Below, one piece after another: positions 11,753 to 23,138 of a stretch of 64,000 nucleotides of DNA (position 1 is its first letter; each line of letters opens with the position of its first letter). The notes below the pieces were generated by a model, which was not told the DNA's origin, did no database searches, and saw only the letters and a program-made list of their open reading frames with translations. The stretch comes from Rhynchopus euleeides. Taxonomy: Eukaryota > Euglenozoa > Diplonemea > Diplonemida > Diplonemidae. The translations under genes were made by a program, and so were the position numbers. The DNA is taken from NCBI GenBank assembly GCA_963210315.1, contig OY723237.1:3472001-3536000 (forward strand), in the 5' to 3' direction.

Positions 11753-12192
11753 TCCCGCACACTCGTGTGAGCAGATAGTCACCCACCACAGCAAGCATCC
11801 AAACTGCTCTGTACACTAACCCCACCCTTCATCAGGCTCAGAGTGTGATCAGTTCAGGGTTTTGTGTGTAGAAGCGTCAACGCAACAAACAAAAGGAAAT
11901 TCATCAGAGCGGTCTGATGAATTTCACAGCTGTGAAGTGATAGGGCGCTTTCGCCCATTTCCCTCTGAACACCCATAGGGCTGGGGGACCAGTTTTGACC
12001 CATTTTTTTGGCATTTCTGGGCTCTTCTGGGGCGCTTTTGGTGTCCCACAGTGGGTGTGGGGGTATCCTGGATATCCAAAACTCGGTATTTTCCCTGGGT
12101 GGGTCCCATCTGACAAGGGGGGGTCCCCTGACTTCCCGAAAAAATCGTTTTCGGATTTAGGGGGGGGGGGAGCAAAAAAAATCCACCCATAT

Positions 12193-14686
12193 GACTTTCT
12201 CATTTTTGCCCCTTCCCCCCCCCCCCTCCCCCAAAGACCCCCATCCCCCTCCCCCCCCAATCCCTCATTTCTTGCAGAAATCGATTCAAGCCGTATTCCA
12301 CACACACTCTCCCGGCGTCTGCCATCAGCCCACGGACCCTTTACCGTCGGGCTCCCCTCCCCCGCCCCCGCCCCCCCCACCCTCCCCTCCTGGGGATAAG
12401 GCGGGCAAATCAGGCTTTCGCTTTCAACAATCATGCACACCCCCTTACCCCTACCCCACCGCTGAGCGTTGTTGTGTCTGAGTTATCATTTTTTTCTACC
12501 ATCGCAGATGCCTGGTCTGATAAGGCACCCCCCCCCCCCCACGCACACCCACCCCCCCTGCAGCCCTTCCACCAATTGCTTGTTGTCGCTGGGGTCGTTC
12601 GTTCCGGGAGAACTTTTCGGCAAAGTTCTTCGGTGTGAGTTTTTCCCCCCCTTCTTTTCTCAGAAGGAAATGGTGGAAGGCGGGGTGGCGCAGGAAAGAA
12701 AAGCAAGCGCACCGTTTTTTTTTGGGCACCGTAGCGAAGACACGCACACCCCCCGCTAGCTTTTTTTTTGATTCCCCTTGATTATATCGCATTGTTGTTA
12801 GTCGAATCGCTGCTCACCAGAAGGGAGATTTGGGCGCACATCCGCCATGTGTGCATGTGTGGTGTGGTGTGTGTGTGTGGTTATCACGCCCGCTTCTCGT
12901 GTTTGAATTCTCGGACTGACCAACGGAAGCCCAGAGCGCAGCAAACCCTTGGGATGTGCACTGTGTTCGGCCATCTGAGCCACTGTGGTGCTTGCGGGAA
13001 CCCCCTTCCCCCCCACCTCACATACACACACACGCGCGCGCGCCTCGCCCTTTTGAGTTTTTTTAAAAGTTACGAGCGGCCATGCGTAGCGGAGCCGCGA
13101 AATAACAAAGGAAATCACAGGCCGAAGCTTTAAGATCGCAGCACCTTTCATGCCACCGCTTCACAGGGCCTCAACACAGCCTTGAGACACAACGCATGGG
13201 CTCAATAAAAAGGGTTCGCGATGTGTTTATAACAGTTGCGTTGGGCAGGGAGGTGCTTCAATCATACAGCGGAAGAAGTGCGATTTTTGAGTTCCAGCGG
13301 TGGGGTTAAAAATGGTCGGATTGTAGAAAGACAGGGGAGGTGCTATCTCGAAGTGTGTCACACACACAAGGAGGGAATGGGCTCTCTCCATGTCTCTCTC
13401 TGTCTCTCTGAAAAGCTGGGTTCTGTGTGGAGCCTGTGCTGTCGTAGTGTGGCGCAGTGCGGTGAGGGCAGGCTTCTGCAATAATGAGCCAAAAAAAACA
13501 AGAAAAAAACCATCAAAAAAGGGCTGGCCAGGGAGAAAAGTGCAAAAGAAAACGACAATAAAATACAAAGGGGCCAACTCCTTCATGGCCTCTCGATGAG
13601 CCGCGCCCACAGGCGTTTTCGTATCAGAGAAGCAGGATCCGATTCTTGCAATGATGCATGCATGCATAGATGTGTGTCGGAGTTGAGCCAGGCCATCATC
13701 TGTGCCTGGGCACCGGTGACCTTGCATCCAACTCCAGACCCGTCTGCTGCACATGTTGCCAGTTTTGAACTGTGAAGAATTCCAGGTGAGCGGAATGTGA
13801 CGCAACACCTGAAGAAAAAGATCTGTTTCTCCATTTTTTTTGGATCTGCCTGGAATCTGTGTGCCAGTCTCTGATAGCTGTGATCAGAGTCAAATACATC
13901 TGCCTGCCGTGGCTGTCAAAAAAAAAGGGGGCCACACCCCCCCTCCGCCCTCCCCTGATGCTCTCTACAAAGCCACAAAAAAGCTTCGTGCGGGGGGGGT
14001 GACAAATCGCTACAGAATCGGGTAAAATCCCGGGGGTTTTCGCCCCACCCCCACCCCCACCCCTCGCTTTTTTGGCCACCCACGAAACAGACAGCTCGGC
14101 TTGGAGCTCGTGTTGGGCTGTGGCAACACTCCGCCAAAAAAAATATTCAAACCGCAATGCAAAAGAAGCAGGACGCCCACTGCCTGCCTCCAGGGTTGCG
14201 CCAGGGATTGAAGGGACTCGGGGGTGGGCGGATGGGGTGGAGGGTGGTGGGGGTGGTGTGGCTAAAACGCAAACCAGAAGGAGGGGCGGGGGGGCGGGGG
14301 GGACGGATGGGGGCTGTTGGAGGCTCTGCCACGACAGCCTTCCCCCATGCCATGTGTCCGCACAGCTGTGGTTTTTCTTTGTCGGCCAAACCATGTGAGG
14401 TGGGGAAAGCCCCACCCCCTTCCCCACCCCCACCCCCACCCCCCGTCTTTTCGTGCGACAATTTGATGTGCCACCCACTCCACGCATACACCCATCCCAT
14501 CCGCAGGTGAAGGCGCGCACCCCCGTGGTAAGTGGGTCGCGCGGTTCCCCACCCGACCTACTGGTGGTGACACACTACAGACAGGAGGAGGAGTGAGGCC
14601 CTTATGTGGCTGTAAGGGCACAAAGAGGGTGCGTTTTGATCAAAAAAAACCCACTCAGGTGTGAGTGTGAAAGCAGCTGATCTACA
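12193..14686. other. Intergenic upstream of DAP3
   Basis: No supported gene. The stretch holds C-rich tracts at 12200-12400 and 12520-12560, GT runs near 12850-12880, and CA runs near 13020-13040. A dispersed repeat at about 13070-13215 recurs around 42040-42165 and partly near 54985-55090 (core GCGTAGCG). The 193-codon minus frame 13227-13808 and 274-codon minus frame 13696-14520 are overlapping low-complexity readings and were not accepted. The DAP3 promoter presumably lies at the right edge. No clear TATA box was seen. Confidence 0.45.
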
Positions 14687-17614
14687 ATGCGTCGAACAGC
14701 TGTTGCCTGCAAGATGCGGAAGTTTAAGATCTGGCCGACAGAGGTCGACCCTTATGACCGGGTCTCCCCCACTAAATTCGAGGGGGACACCAAGAAGGAG
14801 ATCTACGACATCATGAGATGGCAGGATCCGCGCATCGAGAGCCGCCGCACTGGCGAGCCCTGCCAGGAGCCGACATACCATGTCCCCGCTGCGGTGCACC
14901 CCAACGAGCTGTCCTTGGCACAGGTGGGCAAGATGTACCGCCTCAGCGATATCGACATGAAGGCGTTCTTCCAGGAGGGGTTCTGCGGGAACATCGTGAA
15001 GGCGTTTGCACCGCCGCTGCAGCCCCGGTGCTTCCTCTACCGGAAGCAGAGCCACCTGCTGAATAAATACATCGAGAAGATGCAGAGCTGGGTGAGCAAA
15101 GGGGAGGCGCTGGCTGAGCTGCGCGGGCAGAAGGCTGGGTTTGTGTACGACGGGCCGCACGGCTGTGGGAAGAGTGTGATGCTCAACCAGGCGGTGCATT
15201 TCGCGCGGTCTCGTGAGATGCTCGTATTCTACATCCCAGACGCGTCGGAGTGGACAAGCGGCAGCTTTGTCGTGCCTTCGACCCTCCTCCCAGGTTACTT
15301 CGACAACCCCAATGAGTGCCTCAATATCCTGAGGTACTTCTGCCGCGTGCCTGTCAACAAGAGGATCCTCTCCCGACGCAAGCTGACCAAAAACTACCCT
15401 ATCCCCCGGATGGGCGCTCACGACAACCTGGAAACAGTGTGGGACCTCCTGCACTACGCCTTCGACGACATCGAGACTGCGCCGGTTGTCTTCAAATATT
15501 TTCTGGACGAGCTGATTGCGATACAAGAGTATGCGAGGGGTGGCGGCAAGGGGTCCTGCAGGGTTGGGGGGGGGGGGTGAAAGGGGTGAGGAGTGTTTTC
15601 TGATTCGAGATGGAAAGGAATGCATCAGGGTGGGATCGGGAGGGAGTGGGGGGTTGGGACGGCCTCGCCGCGAGCACACAAACAAGCACATTTTTTTCTG
15701 CCACACTGCCTGTATGGTTCTTTGTGCCTTGAGGCACGCTGGGGCTGCGCTTCTTCTTCCTCGATGAAGCTGGCTGTTGCAACACTCACTCCCGTGCCGC
15801 AGTATCCCTGTGATTTTCGTCGTCGATTCGTACGACGCGTTATGCAAACCCACTGAGTACTACGAGATGCACGAGGATGTGTTGCGCGAGCACCCCAAGG
15901 ATTCGTTTGACACACAGGTATGCTGAATCACTGCTGCAGGGTCTGCGGAATCGTCTTTGAGGGGGGGGTGGGTGGGTCAGAGAGGTGCCATTTCCACTTC
16001 ACATCACTTCATCAGACCGGGGGGGACAAACCCCCAGGCACAGATGGTTTTCTTAAGAATCTTCTTGGGGAATTGCGCTCAGACCACAGGAAGCTGTGCC
16101 AGTGAAAATCGCATCGTTATAAGCAAGTGTTTCTCGCAATTGCCGGAATACAGCACATCCCCTCGTATCTTATATTTGCACCAAACAGTCATGACACACC
16201 GTGAAGGACCACCGATAGTTTCCTACGTGTGAACACCGAAACAGCTGTTCACAAAACGGCATAGATACCAGACATGTGAATATTTTTATAGTCGTGTGGA
16301 CAACACTGAGCACAAGGCTCTTGGTGTGATGTCCACTGTCCGGACACGTCACATCCAAGCCACCCCCTTCTCCTTACGCAGGTGCTGCCGAAGAAGCGTA
16401 TCCATGCGTCGCGTCTGACGCTGACACGCGCCCTCAACTTCATCGCAATGTCCAACACGCCCAACAAGCTCATGGTGGCAGCGACATGCCGGCAGGTCGG
16501 TGCCCGCCCTCAGAGCGAGTTTGACTTCGCCCCCTTCGATCCTGCCGAAGACACCCTGCTGCATCTCATGGAGGTCTGCTTGCCTGCATGTGTTTCGTTT
16601 GCTGCCCCGTGGTTGTGACTCTGCCTCGGATGCTCTGCCAGTGGGTCGACATGTGGTGGATGTTTACCCCCCTGGGTTTGTGATCGTATTGCACCAAACA
16701 AGCAGATGCAGCGATCGATTGCTGATTGGATCATCCGGTGTTTTGTGTCTATCCGCCAAAGGATTGGGTCATTGCAGCGTATTGTTAGTGCCAGCCATCA
16801 CCCGGGGATAGCCTCGCATGATGCCGACTCTGGGAGACGGTGGGTGCCGGGAGGGTGTGCTGTTCGCGCTTTCTCCAACGCGCATGTCTCACGCCCCACA
16901 TCTCACATTGCAGATGCCTGCTGCGTATGATGACTACGAAGCACGCACCATCCTGAGGCACTACCTCGAGATTATGGAGGAAACAGATGCTGATGGTGTC
17001 CCGCTGGTATGCCTTCTGTCTGTGGGTGTGAAAGAGAGAGGGCTACACTGTAGAGCACGACGCGGACTGCATTCCAACGGGTCGGGTCCCGACTACCGCG
17101 TGTGGTTGGGCTGTGTTCTCGCGGTCCGATGAGTGTGGCAGTTGGTTGACCTGCCCCTTTCGGAAGATTCGGCACCGCTCATATGGTTCACTTTTGTTGT
17201 CAGAACACGCGGTAGCCTATAACGCTGGTACACACACAGCTGGTGCCCCTGAAGGGGGCCGATTCACGCAGTTCTAAGAATTTCTTCCGCAGTTGTCATG
17301 TGGTTCTCAGGGGCACCGACAGTGGCAGCGGCACGTCTCTCCTAATATTATGAATAACCTCCTACCCACTCATCCCCTACCTTCCACAGGACTCTGGTTG
17401 GAGCTGGCGCAGGCTTCAGATGGCACCGTTCGAACGGATGCTGTACAAGATCAAGTTCATCACGAACAACAACCCGTACCTGCTGTGGCACCAGAGCGAA
17501 ATGAAGCAGTACTGGGCCTTTGAGTTCCACAGGCAACGTGAAATGCTCGGGCGCAAAAAGGAACAGCTGCTGGTCTCCATGGGTGAGTTCCGCCGCAAAT
17601 CGCGCGCGGCATGA
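14687..17614 (+). CDS. DAP3: Mitochondrial small-subunit ribosomal protein mS29 (DAP3), five exons
   Basis: Exons are 14687-15528, 15803-15917, 16382-16573, 16914-17006 and 17390-17614. All introns are GT-AG, and joining them keeps one frame of 488 residues. The product is the GTP-binding protein of the mitochondrial ribosome small subunit, known as DAP3. Residues 156-163 (GPHGCGKS) form a Walker A loop, followed by hydrophobic strands typical of the family. The exon 1/2 joint creates a Walker B-like strand (PVIFVVDSYDAL). The last exon has the family's C-terminal run (KFITNNNP). The N-terminal part resembles a mitochondrial targeting region (Arg/Lys-rich) but is not diagnostic. A strong donor (GGTGAGT) near 17579 could splice to an acceptor at about 17724 and give a different short tail, so the last dozen residues are uncertain. 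Confidence 0.9.
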
Positions 17615-18201
17615 TCGCCCATCACCGGAGCGTCTGTTGATATGGGTTTGCCTCGCTGCGATGTGTGTGTGGGGCGTGTGTGTGTGTGGTTACCCCACCC
17701 CACCCCCCTCCCATTGCCCCGCAGCGACTGCAGCACCTGTGACGACGCGCCCCCACTCCCCCCACCACCCACGCTAATTCCCTGTTCCTCCCCCTATATT
17801 AGATCCGGGGGGGACGGATGCTGATGATCTGTGTGTGTGATCATCCATGTGAGTCTGGTGATCATCTTCTGCAGGACCCGCCAAGCAGTTGCCAGCATTG
17901 CTGGGGGAGGGGGGGGGGGTGGGCGGCGACGACGACGAAACGAAACGGGCCTTTTCTGACGCGCGAAGGCTCTGCCAAAAGAAAATGCCGCCGACGGACC
18001 ACCACCACCACCCCCATGAGATGTTCTTTGCCACGGCAGAAATCCTCCCTCCCGCCCTTAACCTGAACTGCACACACCCCAAGCTCCTTTCACTCAAGCA
18101 CAGCCACCCGACACCCTACTCCCCACAGACACCCCACCCTGTTGTGGGAGGGGTGGGTGCGGTTTTGCCGCAGGGAGGGGTTTCATTGAGGCTTCATCAA
18201 A
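17615..18201. other. Spacer between DAP3 and RCL1
   Basis: A GT/C-rich spacer with no separate gene. An acceptor-like CAG at about 17724 followed by a short open frame may be an alternative last exon of the upstream gene. The RCL1 promoter presumably lies here; C/T-rich tracts precede its start codon. Confidence 0.45.
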
Positions 18202-20532
18202 ATGAGCCGGACATACACTGTGCAGGGGACCGCCTTCTTCAGGCACCACATCGTGTGCGCGCTCCTCAGCGGGCGGGCAGTTGTCTTCGAGAACATCCGT
18301 GCGGAAGGGCAGGAGGTGGGTCTCAAGGAATATGAGGTTGGCTTCCTCCGCCTTGTCGACAAGATCACCAACGGGACGTCTATCGAAATAGACGAGACCG
18401 GGACAAAGGTCAAAATAAAGCCTGGCGTTGTCATGGGAGGCAGGGTGGAGCACCAGTGCAGCCTCCAGCGCGGCGTGGGGTACCACCTGGAGCCGCTGCT
18501 CATCCTGGCGCCCTTCGCCAAGAAGCCGATGGAGGTGACGCTCCTGGGGATCACTAACAACCAGGAGGACATCGGTGTCGACACCTTCCGTACCACGTCC
18601 ATCACGCTGCTGCGGCACTTTGGTGTGGAGGCGGCTCTCCGCATCAAGCGGCGTGGCGCAGCGCCCCGTGGTGGGGGTGAGGTGATCTTCACCTGCCAGC
18701 CGGTCCGGAAGCTGGAGACGGTCGACCTGACGGAGCGGGGGAAGATCAAGCGGGTGCGCGGGGTGGGGTTCACCTGCCGGACCAGCCCCGACCTGATCAA
18801 CCGTGCGATCAGCACCGCGAAGGGGCTGCTGCTGAAGCTGCTCCCGGATATCTTTATCGCGGCGGATCACTTCACAGGCGAGGATGCAGGGAAGAGCCCG
18901 GGGTACGGCCTGACGCTTGTGGCGGAGAGCACCTCCGACACAGCCTGCGGGCTGAGCGAGGAGCTGACGTGCGACGCGGAGGCGATGCAGAAGCAGGTCA
19001 GCGCGGAGGAGATTGGGACGGCTGCGGCGAAGCTGCTGCTCGACCAGGTCAAGCGGGGCGGGTGTGTCGACTCGCACCACCAGCACACCGTGCTGATGCT
19101 GATGGCGCTGTCGCCCGATACCATCACCAACGTGCGCCTCGGGCCTCTCTCGCCGGCAGGCGACGCTGCGCTGGCGATGTGCCGCGAGTTCTTCCACGTC
19201 ACATTTGCCTCCAAGGTATGTCCTGTCGGGGTGGGGGTGGGGGTGGGGGAGGAGAACGGGTGTGGCACTTTTTTTCGCGGCACACCAACGTCGGGGTGTG
19301 CGGGAGTTGATTTGCTGTGTTCTTCATGTGTTTTTTTGTGGCGCGTAAACAGCGCCTGTCTGTCTGATGTGTGGGGCCTGGCGCTGTTTTGAAAGTTGAA
19401 GCTGGCCCGGTCGGGGGGGCGTATGGGGTGGGGTAGTGGAGTTGCATGTCTGATCGGATCATTATGAAGGGCAGGGGAAAAGATAGCGGTGGGGCTAGGG
19501 GGGCTAGCCCCAGTTGGCGGGCTGAGCGGCGGATTAGGTGGGGGTAGCCGCCCTCACTAAAAAAAAAAACCGATCGCCCATGATTGCTGGTGGGGGTGGT
19601 TTGGGTTTCCACCCCCCATAGAAGAGCGTTAACCCGGTTACACGGGTTCGACGGTCGACGTCGAAGAGAGCATGGTGTTACAGGAACAGATGCTCACTAC
19701 CGTGGCCTCCGGCGGCTGGGGGGCTCCGCCCCCCAGACCCCCCTGGATCCTTCGATACCCAGCAGGTCAGGGAATCCAACCGCTCCAGTAGCCTCAGGAG
19801 GACGCGCCAACTCACACAGAATCTACGCCCACAATGAACAGATGTTCACTACCGTGGCCTCTGGCGGCTGGGGGGCTCCGCCCCCCAGACCCCCATGTAG
19901 CGTGCCCGTCTAGTAACCAAGTCCTTGCGAGATAGCTCTCTCTCTGCCCCTCTCAACTGCTGGGGTCGAGAGGGTGTTCAGTTTGATGAAATGGGTGACC
20001 ACATGTCTCAGAGGCTCCCTCCTCGACCTGACGATGGAGAGCCTCCTTCTGATCGACGCTGAGGGGGTATCACACAGGCAGCCATGGGGCAGTACGTGGC
20101 ACGTTTCCTCAGTAAGCCGCGCACTCTCAAGTACAGCTCATTCAACGAGTTGCAGGAGTGCATGAATGCAGTGAGGAGCTGGAGACGGTCGACACCATCA
20201 GTGAAACGACCGGGGTGCAAACTGACGAGTCAGTGCACGAGGCGCGCGGCGAAGCCGCGCGCGCGCTACCCCCACCTAACCCCCACCTATTGGGCCCCGG
20301 TCAGAAAAGCTATCTTATGCCCTGATGAAGGGGGATAGATCGGCAAAAAAAAAGGGGGTGGAGTTGGGCCACCTAGGAACTCTTTTGCCCACTCTTTCAT
20401 CAACACGGACTGATGAACATCTCACACACATTACACACCACACAGGTTGACGAGACGTACGACTTCTCCCCCACAACGGTGTACTCTTGCATCGGCTGCT
20501 CGCTGACGAACGTGTCGAAGCGCAGTGCATGA
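18202..20532 (+). CDS. RCL1: Rcl1, 18S rRNA-processing cyclase-like protein, two exons
   Basis: Exon 1 is 18202-19215 and exon 2 is 20446-20532, joined at a GT-AG intron in phase 0 to give 366 residues, close to the usual size of the family. Rcl1 is a nucleolar protein of the RNA 3'-terminal phosphate cyclase fold that acts in U3-dependent cleavage of pre-18S rRNA with Bms1, and it is not a cyclase. Family signs are RGVGYHLEPLLILAPF, the GITNNQEDIGVDTF stretch, GGCVDS near the end of exon 1 (where true RtcA cyclases carry their catalytic His), LGPLSP, and a short final exon with CIGCSLTNVSK. The intron is 1230 bp and contains a complete 853-bp hAT-like element. Without it the intron would be about 370 bp, like those of DAP3. 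Confidence 0.92.
19472..20324 (+). mobile_element. hAT-like element family C, copy 2, inside the RCL1 intron
   Basis: It has the same termini as the copy at 6926 and a different 8-bp duplication (ATGAAGGG at 19464-19471 and 20325-20332), showing independent insertion. It carries two C/G hairpin modules (19716-19736 and 19868-19888). It lies wholly within the RCL1 intron in gene orientation, more than 120 bp from the acceptor. The two copies are nearly identical along their length, which suggests recent activity. Confidence 0.94.
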
Positions 20533-20760
20533 TCAACTCTCTTCACCGTTCTGCTGCCCTGTCTTTAGACGAGCCGAGCTTCCCTTCTCCTGACCAACTA
20601 AGGAAAAGGACTGGCAGCCTCCCCCCTACCCACCCCTCCCTGGTGCAGCGTGTGGACACCCACCACACAACAAAGGTGGTGGGGCAACGGGGGCGCCCCC
20701 CGCCCCCCTCCCTCCCCCTGGCTGCACCACGGGGGAAGCAAGAACGAACGAAAAGACGAG

Positions 20761-21545
20761 CAGGCCTGTCGCTAACTTTTCGATTATGGAGATTTGGTGG
20801 GTTGACGCTCCTGTTTTGGGGGGGGATCAGGGGGAAACACTAGGGGTCAATTTTTCTCGCGCGCGCTTCGCGCGCGCTCGTGTTGTTGCCTAATTTTTCC
20901 GTCGGTGGACCGCTAGGTGGGCACGGTGTGAGGCGCTGGGTTCCTTCCGTGGTTCCTCTCCCGCTCGCGCCATCCTCGGGTGCCGGAAGAAACCCAAAAA
21001 ATGGCTTTCGGGACCATGATTTACCCCCTGATATGCCACGGCCGTTGAAGCGCAAGGACTTGGTTACTAGACGGGCACGCGAGATGGGGGGTCTGGGGGT
21101 CGGAGCCCCCCAGCCGCCGGAGGCCACGGTAGTGAACATCTGTTCATTGTGGGCGTACAGATTCTGTGTGAGTTGGCTGCGTCCTCCTGAGGCTACTGGA
21201 GCTGTTGGATTCCTGACCTGTGTGCACACGCTATACAGGGGGGTCTGGGGGGCGGAGCCCCCCAGCCGCCGGAGGCCACGGTAGTGAGCATCTGTTCCTG
21301 CAAAACCATACTCTCTTCGACGTCGACCCAGTGAAAGTGGGTTGACGCTTGGTCGACGCTTGGTGAGCGTCGACCCAGTGGAACCGGGTCAACGCTAGGT
21401 TAGCGTCGACCCGGAATGGGTTGACGCTTGGTCCAGGCTTGAATGGCAACCCAGTTCCACTGGGTCGACGCTGGGTCGACGCTTTTTTATGGGGGGGGAA
21501 ACCCAAAATCACTGGGTCGACGGTCGACGCTTAGCGACATGCCTG
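20761..21545 (-). mobile_element. TIR element family B, copy 2
   Basis: An inverted second copy of the element at 1970, with ends CAGGCCTGTCGCTAA and, reversed, CAGGCATGTCGCTAA. The flanking 9-mer AAAGACGAG is at 20752-20760 and 21546-21554. With a different 9-mer at each locus, a 9-bp duplication is more likely than 8 bp plus chance. It carries two hairpin modules (21093-21113, slightly degraded, and 21245-21265) and the GTCGAC-rich zone at about 21310-21535. It lies about 230 bp downstream of the RCL1 stop codon. Confidence 0.9.
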
Positions 21546-21554
21546 AAAGACGAG

Positions 21555-22616
21555 AACCCTGAGGGGGGGGGGGGGGGGGGAAGCAACCAGGCTATTCCTC
21601 CACCCTGTTCCCCCCCCCCCCCCCTCCCCCCCATGACCTCCTTTGTTTTGTCCGGTATTTTGGAGCCCCCCCCCCCCCCACTCCGCCCCTCTCCTCCCCA
21701 GGTTGTGAGGTGACTGGGGCTGTGCCATGTTACATTACAGCACCCCCCCCACACACATTTTTTTCTCTTCCGATCGGTTCTCCTCCTCCTTGCCTCCCCC
21801 ATATCTCCCCATCAGCCGTCGCCCTTTTCGTCCCCCGGGGGGAGGGTTAGAGGGGGTGCTGTGGCCTTAGTCAGGATTTTGACCAGGTGGTTGGCCAACC
21901 TAAATCACGTTTTATTTGAATCTCCCCTGGAATGAGCCAGAAATGACTGGCCAAACCTGGCCGGTCTCCTGAGGACCTCAGACCAGCCTAGGCTACTCTG
22001 CAGTGGTTGGGGGTTATTGGGGAGGGGGAAGGGCGTGAGTGTGTACAGTGGAGGGCACATCAAAGCTCGCTCGGTGCAACTCAACACCGAGCAAAACAGG
22101 TTGCCGTGGGGTGTGTGGATCGACGAATGGCCCACTGAGTCAGGGTGGGCGGCGGGGCTGGGAGGGAGCTCCGACGGGCAGTGCCCGTGAGTGTGACATC
22201 ACAAGCAGCAAGCAGGGTGGGTGGGTGGGTGGGTGGGTGGGGTGGGTTAGGGCGTGGTCATCAGTATCACACAGCAGTTGAGCAGAGGTGTATCAATGCA
22301 GGAAGAGAGCCGCGTCGGGATATGGGCCTAGGGTTATGTGGTTTTTGTTTCCCGCCCAGGCAAGACTTGCACAGGCAGCGCATTGTCTTTGTTTGTGCCG
22401 AACATCAATGCAATGGAGGGCGGGTTGTTGTATCCACTACGGCATCGCAGTGTGTCACAGCACATCACAGAGCAGAGCAGAGCAGAGACGGGTGGGCTGT
22501 GCCCCCCGGTATTTTGTGGGCTCTGCCTGCGCAGGGCTGGCGTTGGTGACGTTGTGGTGTGGCCTGTGCCTTTCCCACCACCCACTGCAGATCTTCCAAC
22601 ACAAAGACTCCTCACG
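21555..22616. other. Intergenic upstream of the secreted-protein gene
   Basis: No supported CDS. Opposed G and C tracts lie at 21560-21690, a GGGT repeat at about 22216-22245, and a CAGAG repeat near 22470-22488. Possible 5' untranslated exon borders exist (a CAG at about 22590), but nothing confirms them. Confidence 0.45.
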
Positions 22617-23138
22617 ATGATGATGCTGCATGTCGCCCTTCTGGGTGCTGCTCTTGCGACCCGCGTGACGGAGAACGAGAAGACCGCGATGGCGTTCATC
22701 GGAAACTTGGAGCAAAACGCATTTGACATGAACTTCACGGCGCTGTACGAGCGGAACCTGCCGCTGATCGATGAGGATGTTTTCACAGGGAGCCTGCTCC
22801 CGGGCAGCCTCGGGGTGCCGTCGCGCAAGTGGTCCGACTATGCTAGCAACCAGACCGCGCTGATGGAGAAGGTCGGCGGGTTCTCCGAGTTCGTGGTGAC
22901 CTACAGCCGCACGCTGAAGGCAGGGCGGCGTACGAGGCGCGGGCCGCAGTTCATCGTGATGTACGCCACCAGCCAAGGTGTCACGAATCTGACCGGCGAC
23001 TACCGCGCGCAGTACGTTCTGACGCTGGAGTTCAACCGGCGCGGCAAGCTGGTGCGGTACGAGGAGTTCCTCGACTCGTTGTTGTCTGCATGCTCGTTCG
23101 GCATTCTGCCGCCCGCAGTCTGCGCAGCAATCGTGTGA
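22617..23138 (+). CDS. Small secreted protein, NTF2/SnoaL-like
   Basis: 173 residues. The first Met of a triple-Met run was chosen because it begins a clean signal peptide (hydrophobic residues about 4-14 ending ALA-TR). After it come an alpha-rich half (FIGNLEQNAFDMNFTALYE) and a beta-rich half ending in a strand with EFNRRGKLVRYEEFLDSL, the pattern of SnoaL/NTF2-like cone folds where the last strand reads roughly 'f...GkI.....~~D'. Three N-glycosylation sequons (NFT, NQT, NLT) support secretion. Cysteines occur only near the C-terminus. No catalytic residues could be assigned, so enzyme or carrier function is open. High third-position GC matches the neighbouring genes. Confidence 0.7.
   Translation: MMMLHVALLGAALATRVTENEKTAMAFIGNLEQNAFDMNFTALYERNLPLIDEDVFTGSLLPGSLGVPSRKWSDYASNQTALMEKVGGFSEFVVTYSRTLKAGRRTRRGPQFIVMYATSQGVTNLTGDYRAQYVLTLEFNRRGKLVRYEEFLDSLLSACSFGILPPAVCAAIV

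Larger units (their letters stand above)
9377..12188. mobile_element. Long-TIR element (family I), outermost of a three-level nest
   Basis: The ends are long inverted repeats of about 230 bp starting GGGTCGATT and, reversed, GGGTGGATT, flanked by ATAT on each side. The left arm is split: 9377-9549 continues at 11552-11613 once the inserted hAT element is removed. The intact right arm occupies about 11950-12188. Without the inserts the element is about 810 bp. The superfamily is unclear because the apparent target duplication (ATAT, TAT or TA) is ambiguous. No transposase is seen. Confidence 0.8.

Noticed and set aside
13227-14520. Minus-strand frames of 193 and 274 codons upstream of DAP3 as genes
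   Set aside because: They overlap each other in different phases, run through C/G tracts and A runs, and have no domain signal.
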